From: CAYJLW01 sp964370965
GTDB lineage: Bacteria > Actinomycetota > Acidimicrobiia > UBA2766
DNA: 64,000 nucleotides
NCBI GenBank assembly: GCA_964370965.1
Contig: CAYJLW010000007.1
Coordinates: 27,190-91,189 of the forward strand
Direction of reading: 5' to 3'
Position numbers and translations under genes: made by a program. The first letter of the stretch is position 1. Every line of letters starts with the position of its first letter. Under the pieces are notes generated by a model. That model searched no databases. It was not told the origin of the DNA and saw only the letters and a list, made by a program, of their open reading frames with translations. This document shows positions 31,921-40,897 of the stretch, piece by piece.

Positions 31921-32218
31921 ACAGTCTCGTCCGGGTCTCCTCCACCGCGGCGGCGAAGTACGGGTTGGCAAGGGCCGAAGGATCCACGAGATCGACGGGT
32001 CGGCGGAGCAGTTCCTCCAACGCCTCCTTGAGGCCGAAGAACGCGTCGAAGCGGCTGGTGCCCTCCGGCGGCTCGAACTCGACGAGGAAGTCCACGTCGC
32101 TGTGCTCCGGGTCGAACTCGCCGCTCGCCGCAGAACCGAACACGTCGAGGCATCGGACCCCGAACCGCTTGCACAGCTCGACGACCTCGGCGTGGTGCAG
32201 CTCCAGCTCGGCGATCAT
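31910..32218 (-). CDS. mntA: MntA-type minimal nucleotidyltransferase antitoxin
   Basis: The product has 102 residues from the ATG at 32218, with GGAGG upstream. The nucleotidyltransferase signature GSAASGEFDPEHSDVDFLV (GS at 28-29, acidic residues at 41 and 43) is complete. MntA protects by transferring AMP to HepT. It precedes hepT with an 11-bp overlap, the normal order for this type VII system. Confidence 0.85.
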   Translation of the reverse strand: MIAELELHHAEVVELCKRFGVRCLDVFGSAASGEFDPEHSDVDFLVEFEPPEGTSRFDAFFGLKEALEELLRRPVDLVDPSALANPYFAAAVEETRTRLYAA

Positions 32219-32333
32219 CGGGCACCTCCGGCTTTCGTCGATCCGCCCCTCACGGCGTGGCGCGCCTTGACCCGCCGGCGTCTCTCCCCCCGTGTGAGGA
32301 CGTCGAAGGCGGCTTGGAGATCCTTCCGGGGGC

Positions 32334-35300
32334 TCACGTTGAGGCACCGGCCACAGCACGGTCGAACGCTTCGCGTAGACGTTGCTCCTCGCTACGGCGC
32401 TGTCGGTGCCAAGCCGGACCCCAGATCCGGTGGAGATGCCAGCCGAGGCCTTCGAGCACCTCCTGACGGAGTCGGTCGCGGTCGCGAGCGACACGCGAGG
32501 AGTGGTACATCGCCCCGTCGCATTCAATACCGATAGCGAAGACCCCTGGCTTGTCCGGATGGCGAACCCCGATGTCCAAGCGGTAGCCGGCTACCCCGAC
32601 CTGCGGGACCGCCTCCCACCCCCAGGAGCGGACAACGCGCAGCACCTCCTCTTCGAACGGGCTCTCAGCGGCGCCGCCTTGTGGACCGATCGCGCCCGCA
32701 AGAGCGGACACCCCGCGCTCTGCGAATTCCAGGTAGCCCTGTAGATGCCGAGCGCCGGACTGCCGCTGTGATGGACGGAATTGCTCGTGGGTCACCGATG
32801 TCACGATCTCGATGCGCCGGCGCGCGCGCGTGATCAGCACATTGAGTCGGCGTTCCCCACCGCGCTTCTGGAGCGGGCCGAAGTTCATCGTGAACTTTCC
32901 GGCCTCGTCTGGGCCGTAGCCGACCGAAATGATGATCGTGTCCCGTTCGTCGCCTTGGACGCTTTCGAGGTTCTTCACGAAGACGCCGTCGAGCCGGCCC
33001 CCACTGAAGAACTCGTCGAGCTCGGGATGGTCTCGACGTCGAGCCTCGAGCGCAGTCTCGATGCACCCGGCCTGGGGAAGGGAAAACGCGACTACACCGA
33101 GCGTTCTCTTGGGGTGCGCACGCGCATGTTCGAACACCCGGTCGACGACGGCTTCGGCCTCGATCGGATTGTCGTTGGCCCCGCCGCGGCGGTAGACACC
33201 GTTCACCTTGATCAGCTTGATCCCAAGATCCGGGGAGTCGTCGACCGCGCTCGGAAACGTGATCAGCCCACCGTCGTAGAAGGAGTAGTTCGAGTAGGTG
33301 ATCAGGCTCTCGTGGCGACTGCGGTAGTGCCAACGGAGCGGGAGGGAGGCGAAGCACCCCCGCTTGGCAAGGTCGAGCACCGACTCGAACTGCGCGAGCT
33401 CTTCCTCCTCGTAGTCCTCCCCGTCAGCCGCCGTCGCTCGGTCGAAGAAGGCGGTAGGCGGCAGCTGTTTCTGATCACCGGCGATGATCACCTGGTCGGC
33501 CCGATAGATCGCGTTGACGGCGTCGCACGGTCGCACTTGCGAAGCCTCGTCGAAGATCACGGCGTCGAAGTGGAGGGTGTCGGGCAGGAACTGGCTGACG
33601 GTGAGGGGGCTCATCATGAAGCAGGGCTTCAGCGCTTGTGCAGTTGTTCCCGCTTTTGCCAGCAGGGTGCGGATCGGCATGTGACGGGTCTTCTTGGCGG
33701 CTTCCGTCTGGATGACACCGGGCCCGCCGACACCGGTCTTCGGGCGGCGCGCGACACACGCTGCGACCACCCTGGCCGTAGCGCCGTCGACGAGCGCCCT
33801 GTCGAGCCGCCGGAACTCCTCGACGTACGAATCGCGGGCTTCGGAGCGGGCATTGACGAGTCGATCGTCCTCAGCGAGGACACATTCGGCCCAACGGTCT
33901 AGTACGGCTCTCTCGATGACCTGCTTAACCTCGTCTTTGGCGACTCGCTGTGCAGTGCAGAACTCCACGACAGGACCTAGTCCCCTCGCGTCCAGAGCGC
34001 TGCGCGCGCGCGCGTACGCGTCCCACTCGTCGATGTCGCCGAGGGTCGCGCGCAAGTCCGCCAGCAACGACTTCCCGTCTTCGAACGAGACATCGAGATC
34101 CGCCACGAGTTTCGAAGCGCGAGCGGGGACGAAGCAGCCGGCGAAGGCGTCCGTGGCCTTCGTCCAACTGTCGATCGCTCCCTTCAAGGGTTCCGGGGGA
34201 ACAGTCGCTTGCAGCAGGTGCTGAGCGCGCTGCTGATCGAGCGGCCGGCCGAGAACTGCACGCGTCGCTTGCCCGCAAGCAAGCCCAGTCTCCAGCGCCG
34301 ACCAATCCGTCTCCACACCTCGGTGCGCCGGACCGAGCAGGCTCGCGTCGGCCTGCGCTGTTGCCGAAAGAGCAGCGCCAGCCTCTTCGATGGTCACCCT
34401 CGCCGAGCAGGCAGCGCGGACGGCCGCGAAGTCCAGCCGACGCTGCGCGGCCCACGAGGCGATGTCGATGCCACGCACGATCGCGTCCACAGCCGGGACT
34501 GCGGAGGACGCCCACACGGCGATCGTTTGAAGGGGGAGAGCGGTGAGACTCCCCACCTGATGCGGTGCCATCCAGGCCGTCGCGGATTTGTACCACTCGC
34601 CTAGCACTCGGGCCGCTTCGACCGCGGACTGGTAGATCGATGGGTCGCGCGAAACGCCACGGGCGAGCCGGTTGGACAGGGCACCTGGGTCCGCGCGAGG
34701 CCCAGCAAGTTCGAGTCCGCGTCGGGCGACCTCGATCGCCTCGACCAACGCTGCGAAGTCGGTCGTCTCGCGCTGGTAATAGAAGGTGCCGATGACGGCG
34801 GCGTGGCGCGACTCCGCCTCGGTGAGGCGCCGCACCAACCGTTGCCATGCCAACGCTTCGGGCAGCCTTGCGATCTCGGCGGCGCCGCATTTCTGGGATC
34901 GCGTGCATGCTGCGACAGCCTTCTTGTCGGCCCGGTAGGCGCCGCCGAGCTTGTGTAGACCGGTGTGGACGGTGGAGAAACGAACGCACAGCCCCTCAAG
35001 ATCGCGGCTGAGTACCTCGTCGGTGAACAGCTCCAGGAGATCGTCCCGGCGTTGTTGGAACTCTTCGACGAGAGTCTGAAGCACCCGCTCTGCTTCTTGG
35101 AGCACTTGAAGTACGAGCGGATTCAGCCACGCTGCCTCCGGTGCGTGGGCGCTCGCGGTCAAGAGCCCGAGCTGCGCGATCTCCCGCGACCGGCCGACGT
35201 TCATAGGCCCGGAAGACAGGCCGAAGGCCGCCGCGACCCTGGCAAGGTGACGTGCCACGTAGTCGAGCCGAGCGGGAGTCGCCGCCAGGAATGCTCGGAG

Positions 35301-37184
35301 GCCCTCGACGTGCTGGCGCTGGCAGGACCCAGCGATGCCAAGGGGAACGGGCAACTCAGCAAGGGACGCGGTGGCCGCGAGAGCGGCTCTTGCCGTCGCA
35401 GGGTCGAGGTTCGCTGCGCCGGGGCCGACGACTTCTTGCAGCAAGCGCGCCGCGCCGGCGTGACTCTCGGAGATGCGCCGACGATCGGCGACGACGTTCG
35501 CGACTCCGTCCAGGTTCTCGATCGACAGCCACGCGGGCGCCATGTGGGCAGCTGCGGGGTCCCCAAGACATACGAGCAACTCATGTAGCCGCACGGCTTC
35601 GGTGACCGAACGCGACCAGCCAATACCCGTGGCGCTCGCTGCGGCATCCACCCGAGCAGTGAGCTGCGTAAGGGCGGAGTCGAGAGCGTCAAGCCGGTCG
35701 AGAACCCGACGATCCTGCTTGCCGGGACGATCTCCGCTCAGGTCGCGCCAGAGGAAGTCATCCCCTCGGGCGACGGGCCCCCAGGCCAGACTCAGCGCCT
35801 CTCCTTGATCAAGCATCGCTGCCAGCTCGCTGTCATTCAGACCAGCGTCGACAATCCCCGGAACCGGTGGCCGGGGCAGCGCCTCGAGTTGGGCCAGACG
35901 CCCGAGAACATCGTGGAGTGAACGTCCGAGCGCCTCCCGACGCTCATTCATGGCCGAAGCGAACCGGCTCAACTCGATGCGACGGTCAGCCAAGCGGTCG
36001 CGATCCATGGCGCTGAGGAGCGGAGGGACGACAGGAACTCCCTGCAGGGCTTTGCCCAGCACTTGAGCGGCGCCCTTGCGGGTGGCCTTGTGGCTGTGGA
36101 GTTCGAGGACGAAGTCGCCGAGCCCTCGGTCGGCGAGACGGGAGTGGACGATTTCCAGAGCGGCCGCCTTCTCTGACACGAAGAGGACCGTGCGGCCGGC
36201 TGCGAGCAGTTCAGCGACGATATTGGCGATCGTTTGGCTCTTACCCGAGTCCGGCGGGCCATCCATCACGAAGGTGTGTCCGGACCTGGCAGCGAGGATG
36301 CTCTGGCGCTGTGACGAGTCGGCATCGAGGATCGTCACCATGTCCTCTGGAGGCGCAGCGTCGTCGAGCTCGTCGACCGGGACAGGATCAAACGCAAAGT
36401 CGAGTTCGGCAGGAGCGCCGGGCCCAAGTGCGAGCGCCTGCACATGCGGATGGGCGAGGACAGACGCCGCGTGCTCCTGGAGATCGCGGAACATCACCTG
36501 TTTGTGGAACGAGAAGCGGCCGAGCACCGACGCGTCGTCGAGCGACCAGCCGGAGGGCAGGCGCAGTTTCTGACGTTCAGCAGCAAGAAACTCCGGGATC
36601 TCATCGACATCGAGATCTCGCTGCGGGAGCTCAATGCCGAAGTCCTCGGCGAGCTTCACCGCCAAAGCCGGATTGACAACAACGTCCTCCTCCTGCCGGC
36701 AGAGCTTGAACCTCTCGCGGGGGCTGGGCCTGTACAGCTCCACCGGCACCAAGACGACCGGGCTCAACAGCTCGTACCGATCGATCTCGGTGTCGCTCCA
36801 ATGCAGGAGTCCAACGCCCAAGTAGAGCGTCCATAGGCCGCGATCGAGGAACTCCTTGTTCGTTGCCCGAGCGATATTCGTCAGCGTGCTCGCGAGCTGT
36901 TTGGGGTCGTTCTTCGACGTAACGATGTCTACCGGCCGAGGGGGCGAAGGCGGTTCCGTTGCGTCCTCGACGGGCGGCTCCCAGAAGAACCACTGCCGGG
37001 CAGCCCGACCGCCCAGCCCGGCAAGCACCTCAGATGGAGATGGCTGTTTCAGCACGAGGTTCGACGTGCGGGTCTCGCGAAAGTTCAGGAGCGGGTTGTT
37101 GAGCGTGAGATCAATGAGATCCTGGCGCCATCGCTCCAGTTGCTCACGGACACGGTCGGCACCGTTCGCCGGGCTGCCTGTCAC
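32334..37184 (-). CDS. DUF4011-helicase-Vsr-type defence protein (Hhe-like)
   Basis: The product has about 1616 residues. I prefer the GTG at 37184 because GGAGAG precedes it; a GTG at 37196 is also possible. The N-terminal DUF4011-like region begins with ERWRQDLIDLTLNNPLLNFR. A SF1 helicase follows: Walker A MDGPPDSGKSQTIAN (about 305-315), a long helical insertion, Walker B VIFDEASQVRPCDAV (about 1204), GDQKQLPPTAFF, and motif VI LNVLITRARRR. The C-terminus is a Vsr/MTES_1575-type nuclease fold: YRLDIGVRHP, GIECDGAMYHSS and RDRDRLRQEVLEGLGWHLHRI. Proteins of this architecture are known single-gene antiphage systems. The nuclease acidic residues and the helicase motifs appear intact, so it is probably functional. 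Confidence 0.85.
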   Translation of the reverse strand: MTGSPANGADRVREQLERWRQDLIDLTLNNPLLNFRETRTSNLVLKQPSPSEVLAGLGGRAARQWFFWEPPVEDATEPPSPPRPVDIVTSKNDPKQLASTLTNIARATNKEFLDRGLWTLYLGVGLLHWSDTEIDRYELLSPVVLVPVELYRPSPRERFKLCRQEEDVVVNPALAVKLAEDFGIELPQRDLDVDEIPEFLAAERQKLRLPSGWSLDDASVLGRFSFHKQVMFRDLQEHAASVLAHPHVQALALGPGAPAELDFAFDPVPVDELDDAAPPEDMVTILDADSSQRQSILAARSGHTFVMDGPPDSGKSQTIANIVAELLAAGRTVLFVSEKAAALEIVHSRLADRGLGDFVLELHSHKATRKGAAQVLGKALQGVPVVPPLLSAMDRDRLADRRIELSRFASAMNERREALGRSLHDVLGRLAQLEALPRPPVPGIVDAGLNDSELAAMLDQGEALSLAWGPVARGDDFLWRDLSGDRPGKQDRRVLDRLDALDSALTQLTARVDAAASATGIGWSRSVTEAVRLHELLVCLGDPAAAHMAPAWLSIENLDGVANVVADRRRISESHAGAARLLQEVVGPGAANLDPATARAALAATASLAELPVPLGIAGSCQRQHVEGLRAFLAATPARLDYVARHLARVAAAFGLSSGPMNVGRSREIAQLGLLTASAHAPEAAWLNPLVLQVLQEAERVLQTLVEEFQQRRDDLLELFTDEVLSRDLEGLCVRFSTVHTGLHKLGGAYRADKKAVAACTRSQKCGAAEIARLPEALAWQRLVRRLTEAESRHAAVIGTFYYQRETTDFAALVEAIEVARRGLELAGPRADPGALSNRLARGVSRDPSIYQSAVEAARVLGEWYKSATAWMAPHQVGSLTALPLQTIAVWASSAVPAVDAIVRGIDIASWAAQRRLDFAAVRAACSARVTIEEAGAALSATAQADASLLGPAHRGVETDWSALETGLACGQATRAVLGRPLDQQRAQHLLQATVPPEPLKGAIDSWTKATDAFAGCFVPARASKLVADLDVSFEDGKSLLADLRATLGDIDEWDAYARARSALDARGLGPVVEFCTAQRVAKDEVKQVIERAVLDRWAECVLAEDDRLVNARSEARDSYVEEFRRLDRALVDGATARVVAACVARRPKTGVGGPGVIQTEAAKKTRHMPIRTLLAKAGTTAQALKPCFMMSPLTVSQFLPDTLHFDAVIFDEASQVRPCDAVNAIYRADQVIIAGDQKQLPPTAFFDRATAADGEDYEEEELAQFESVLDLAKRGCFASLPLRWHYRSRHESLITYSNYSFYDGGLITFPSAVDDSPDLGIKLIKVNGVYRRGGANDNPIEAEAVVDRVFEHARAHPKRTLGVVAFSLPQAGCIETALEARRRDHPELDEFFSGGRLDGVFVKNLESVQGDERDTIIISVGYGPDEAGKFTMNFGPLQKRGGERRLNVLITRARRRIEIVTSVTHEQFRPSQRQSGARHLQGYLEFAERGVSALAGAIGPQGGAAESPFEEEVLRVVRSWGWEAVPQVGVAGYRLDIGVRHPDKPGVFAIGIECDGAMYHSSRVARDRDRLRQEVLEGLGWHLHRIWGPAWHRQRRSEEQRLREAFDRAVAGAST

Positions 37185-37196
37185 CGCTCTCTCCAC

Positions 37197-37594
37197 AGGC
37201 CGGTGGTCAAACCCGGGAACGGGCGCTGGCTGTCATCGGGCCGACTCCCGCCACGCTCGACATCCTCGCCCGCTTCGACCGGGATCCCGCCGCTTTCGGG
37301 GCGCTCCACAAGCTCAGGGCTGTGTGCGGTCCCGCGGAACAGCGCGACTGCCACGTGATCCTCCCTTGTCTGGCCATGGCGAGCGGCCGAATGCACAACG
37401 CTACCGATTTCCTCACCCTCTGTGATCTGGAGCAATCGCTCGCCCAGCCCGCCATGCCTCTGCCTGAGGCGAGAATCCGCAGCTATCACAACCCAGTTGC
37501 AGAACACCGGTCGCGGTAGCAGCATCTTTCGGAAAGCGTGACCTTTCCGCAAGTTGGCTGGCCTCGCCGTCGCCGGCGACAAGGCCGGGCCCGT
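37197..37594. other. Gene-free stretch upstream of the helicase-nuclease gene
   Basis: About 400 bases without a convincing gene. A plus-strand frame ending at 37519 encodes a plausible-looking 65-residue peptide but has no ribosome-binding site. The region should carry the promoter of the helicase-nuclease gene. Confidence 0.5.
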
Positions 37595-38356
37595 TCACGA
37601 AGCGCTCGGAACGGCGACGGAGGCGGGCTCGGTCGGGTAGTCGTCCCACGTCCGCCCGTCGAGGAGGCGGCCCGCGGCCTTCGGGGTGCGTCCGCCCCAC
37701 TGTTTGAAGAAGAAGGGCGTGCCGGAGGCAGCGCAGCGGTCGCGGACAGCTCGCACCCAGTCGACCGCCACTGGCCGGGCCTGCGCGCCGCTCTCCCCGC
37801 CCACGATCACCCAGTCGATTCCGTCGAGGGCCACGTCGACGGGCCCCAGCATGGGCTCGATCGACAGGAACCGGACGGCCACGGGCACGCCCCGGAGGTG
37901 CTCGGCCCGGAACGCGTACGCCTGGGACTCGACGGACACCCCCACCCACAGGTTCTTGGGCCACACCAGCCGCTCGGCCCGGGCGGCGAGGCGCTGCGAG
38001 CGCTTCGTGAGCACCTGGTAGGTGTGCCGGGGGGTCTCGCGCATCACGTCGAGCACGTCGCGGACGAACGCGACCGGCACGTCCTTGTGGAACAGGTCGC
38101 TCATCGAGTTCACGAAGATGCGCCGCGGCCTCGCCCAGCGGCGGGGCACGTCGAGCGTGCCGGGGTGCAGGGCCAAGCCGAAACCGGGCCCGCTCGTGCG
38201 GGGATCGCCGTCACGCTGGTACTTGGCCTGCCCCATGGCCTTCAGGCGTTTCGCCAGCGAGAGGGCGAAGCAGTGGTCGCACCCCGGAGACACCCGGTCG
38301 CATCCGGTCGTGGGGTTCCACGTGGCGTCGGTCCACTCGATCGCCGACTCAGCCAC
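37595..38356 (-). CDS. DUF5131 family protein (phage Gp37/Gp68-like)
   Basis: The product has 253 residues from a GTG at 38356. The N-terminus IEWTDATWNPTTGCDRVSPG and CDHCFA gives the Cx6Cx2C cysteine cluster of DUF5131. FVNSMSDLFHKDVP and the GGESGAQARPV segment near the C-terminus are also diagnostic. The cysteine pattern suggests Fe-S or zinc binding. The molecular role is unknown; the family is common in phages and in defence or mobile regions, often beside a three-Cys-motif partner protein. Its ribosome-binding site (GGAGGGGAG) lies in the tail of an upstream frame ending at 38360, which suggests a lost partner gene. Confidence 0.85.
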   Translation of the reverse strand: MAESAIEWTDATWNPTTGCDRVSPGCDHCFALSLAKRLKAMGQAKYQRDGDPRTSGPGFGLALHPGTLDVPRRWARPRRIFVNSMSDLFHKDVPVAFVRDVLDVMRETPRHTYQVLTKRSQRLAARAERLVWPKNLWVGVSVESQAYAFRAEHLRGVPVAVRFLSIEPMLGPVDVALDGIDWVIVGGESGAQARPVAVDWVRAVRDRCAASGTPFFFKQWGGRTPKAAGRLLDGRTWDDYPTEPASVAVPSAS

Positions 38357-39851
38357 CGCTCACTCCCCTCCCTCGCCTGTCAACTCCTCCCACGGCGGCA
38401 GCTCCATCGGGAACTCGTCGCGCCACCCCGTGTGGAGGTCCTCGTAGGCGGGACGCGCCTCGGGCGCGTCGAACAGCGTGCCGGGCGCGGGCCGGGCCCG
38501 GTCCTTCTCCTGGGCCCATCTCAGGGAAGGGGGTGAGCTCGTCGTCGTCGCCGAGGGCGAAGCGCACGAGGGACACGATGTTGGTGAGGAGCGTGCCCGC
38601 CGAGCCCCGCACCTTGGAGGCGTCGAGAGTCTCGTAGGCGTCCCAGAGCCGCTCCGGCGTCCAGCGCCGCGGGGGAGCTCCGATCGCCCCGGCGAGCTCC
38701 TTGATGTCGTGGTAGGTGAGGCGCCGGGTGTAGGGGCGGCTGTAGAGCACCTGGGGGGCGGTGATCTCGTCGCGGTGCTCGTCGAGGAACGCCCTGAACG
38801 ACGCCACCGTGTCCGCCGCGCGGGCGCGGGCGCGGGCGTCGACGGCGAAGGTGACCCGCGTGACCTCGTCGATGCTGACCTCGTCGATCACCTGCTCGAA
38901 GCTGCGCGCCACGTCCAGGAGCTCCTGGCGCAGGGCGGGGTTGGCGGCGAGCGGCCGCACCGCCTCGGCGAACAGAGCGGCCCGGGCCTCGCCCAGCGCG
39001 GCAACCGTCGGCTCTTCCGTGCCGGTGGCCGCCCGGGCGGCGGCCAGCCAACGGTCCGGGTCGAGGGCGCCGACGAGGCCGTGTTCGATCGAGCGCAGCG
39101 ACTGGCCCGCCACCTCCTCGATCCTCTCGCGGTCGGCGGGGCCGATGCGGCCGTCGATGCGGGCGAGGCGGGAGGCGAGCGTGGAGACGAGATCCTCGCT
39201 CACGTGGCCGAGGGCGACCTGGTGGAGCAGCTTCTCCAGCGGCACGCCCCGCTTGCGCTCCAGCGGCGTGGTCTCGACGAGCTCGGTCTCGGTGACGCCG
39301 ACGGCGTCGACGAGGACGAAGCGGTCCTTGTGGGCGGCGTCGGGAGTGACCACCTGCAGGTCGCTGGCGGGGATGGTGCGCACGCCCCGGCCCTTCATCT
39401 GCTCGAAGAAGCTGCGGGAGCGCACCATGCGCATGAACACGACCATCAACCAGAACACCCGCCGGGCCGTGGGCTCCGGGTCCATGCGGCAGGTGAACCA
39501 GGTCTCCTCCCCCGTCGACTCGTACCCGTAGGGCAGGAGGCCGTCGATACGGAAGGCGGGGATCTCGTCGGGCAGGCCGCCCTGGTAGCGCAGCGTCTGG
39601 GGTTCCACGCCCGACAGGGTCGTGCCCTGGCGCTTCGCCTCGATCACCCCGACCGCCTGCTGGTTGACGAACAGGACGTAGTCGGCCCGCCCCGCACCGG
39701 CGGCGACCTCGCGCACGGCGACGCCCGGGCCGGCGTAGAGGTCGGCGTCCTTGCGGTCCTGCACGCGCCAGCCGGCGGCCTCCAGCATCTCGTCGATGCG
39801 CCGCCGGGCCTTCTGCTCGGGGGGAATGTAGGAGTCGTCTGCCGGGATCAT
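38349..39851 (-). pseudogene. hsdR: Type I restriction endonuclease subunit HsdR, internally deleted
   Basis: The ATG is at 39851. Residues 1 to about 135 carry the HsdR nuclease domain, with ADYVLF and VIEAKRQ forming the D/ExK site. The frame then jumps straight to the post-helicase region (FFEQMKGRGVRTI, VTPDAAHKDRFVLVDAVGV and the coiled C-terminal domain). The Walker A, DEAD-box and other motor motifs, about 400 residues, are missing, so translocation is impossible. The usual C-terminus is also gone after about residue 440. In another frame the tail continues as RWAQEKDRARPAPGTLF to a stop at 38360, probably the end of a different gene fused by deletion. Confidence 0.75.
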
Positions 39852-39909
39852 GGTCCCCGGAGGCTACGCCAGACCCGGTGTCTCGGGGCCGCGCCGCGCG
39901 ACCGGGCCT

Positions 39910-40332
39910 CTACTCCCCGGCGAGGGTGCGGAGGTAGGCCTCGTGGGCCTCGATGATGTCGTAGAGCGTCTCCACGGGGACCTCCATGGCGGCGGCTTCC
40001 ATCTCACGGAGGATGTGGCCGGCGACCTCCACGGCGTTCGGCGCCAGCCAGTCGGGACCGTCGTCGCCGTGGCCGTTGGGCGACGTCTGTTTGGTGCGGA
40101 GGCACTCGGCCGCCCAGCCGAGGATGCGCCGGAGGCCTTCACGGTCGACGGCGTCGGGCAGAGCCACCCGCCGCTCGACCCACTCGGCGGCGGTGTCCAC
40201 GTCGTAGGACGCCCGCGACCCCGCGCCCCCCTGGCGCGCCGCGACCACGGCCCGGCGACGGACGTCCTTCACGGCGAGCCAGAGCGCGAAGGCCAGAACC
40301 ACCAGGGCGGCCAGGATGTAGGGCCAGGTCAA
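39910..40332 (-). CDS. Membrane-anchored protein of unknown function
   Basis: The product has 140 residues from a TTG at 40332, which overlaps the upstream stop by 4 bp (TTGA). An N-terminal helix (YILAALVVLAFALWLAV) anchors a soluble domain with REGLRRILGWAAECLRTKQT and VPVETLYDIIEAHEAYLRTL. It is co-transcribed with the next membrane-anchored gene upstream. I recognise no family; the pair might form a small complex. Confidence 0.6.
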   Translation of the reverse strand: MTWPYILAALVVLAFALWLAVKDVRRRAVVAARQGGAGSRASYDVDTAAEWVERRVALPDAVDREGLRRILGWAAECLRTKQTSPNGHGDDGPDWLAPNAVEVAGHILREMEAAAMEVPVETLYDIIEAHEAYLRTLAGE

Positions 40333-40712
40333 AGCAGCCCCTTGCGGTGGGCGTAGTCGTACTGCAGGCGCACTACGTCCCGGGCGTCGTCCTCGCCGAC
40401 CGGGAGGCCGGCCTCTCCCGCCCGCTCCCGCAGGAACGCCACGAGGCGGTCGTCGTCGGCGTCGGGCTCGTCTTCGGCGAACGCCTGCTCCGCCTCCAGC
40501 ATCTCGACCACGCCGGGGAACGTGATCCGGCGGCGCTGCTCGGGCCCGAGGTTCCCGAAGACGTAGCTCGCCGCCTCCGGCAAGTGGAACCCGGCGAAGC
40601 GTGCCCGCCGCCGCAACAGCACGACCACCCCCACCACACAGGCGCCGAGCACGACGAGAAAGGGAATCGCCGCCTTCCCGTACCCCGTCAGCGCGCCCAG
40701 GCCGGAGCTCAC
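40329..40712 (-). CDS. Membrane-anchored protein of unknown function
   Basis: The product has 127 residues from a GTG at 40712, with GAGGT upstream. One membrane helix (AAIPFLVVLGACVVGVVVLL) is followed by an acidic cytoplasmic domain (EDEPDADDDRLVAFLRERAG) and RDVVRLQYDYAHRKGLL. It overlaps the second anchored gene by 4 bp. No family is recognised. Confidence 0.6.
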   Translation of the reverse strand: MSSGLGALTGYGKAAIPFLVVLGACVVGVVVLLRRRARFAGFHLPEAASYVFGNLGPEQRRRITFPGVVEMLEAEQAFAEDEPDADDDRLVAFLRERAGEAGLPVGEDDARDVVRLQYDYAHRKGLL

Positions 40713-40807
40713 AACCTCACCTCAGGCCCTCGAACCCGGGCGACGAGGCCCGCCCCCGGACCGGACCCGCTGCATGCCCAGCCCGCGGCGCCACCTGCAG
40801 TCGAGTA

Positions 40808-40884
40808 AGGGGTGGGGGCTTCGGATGCGAACCGTAGGGGCTGGCGGGGTAGGCAGTAGGTCCGCAGCCGGAGCCCCCACCCCT
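40808..40884 (-). terminator. Long hairpin after the acyl-CoA dehydrogenase gene
   Basis: AGGGGTGGGGGCTTCGG (40808-40824) pairs with CCGGAGCCCCCACCCCT (40868-40884), with one G-U, around a 43-nt loop. It lies between two minus-strand genes, so it could terminate the acyl-CoA dehydrogenase operon. There is no clear U-tract, and the long loop is unusual. Confidence 0.45.
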
Positions 40885-40897
40885 CCCGGCGAGAGCC

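Noticed and set aside
37322..37519. 65-residue plus-strand peptide upstream of the helicase-nuclease gene
   Set aside because: No ribosome-binding site or promoter box, and no similarity I recognise; the frame extends upstream without a start.
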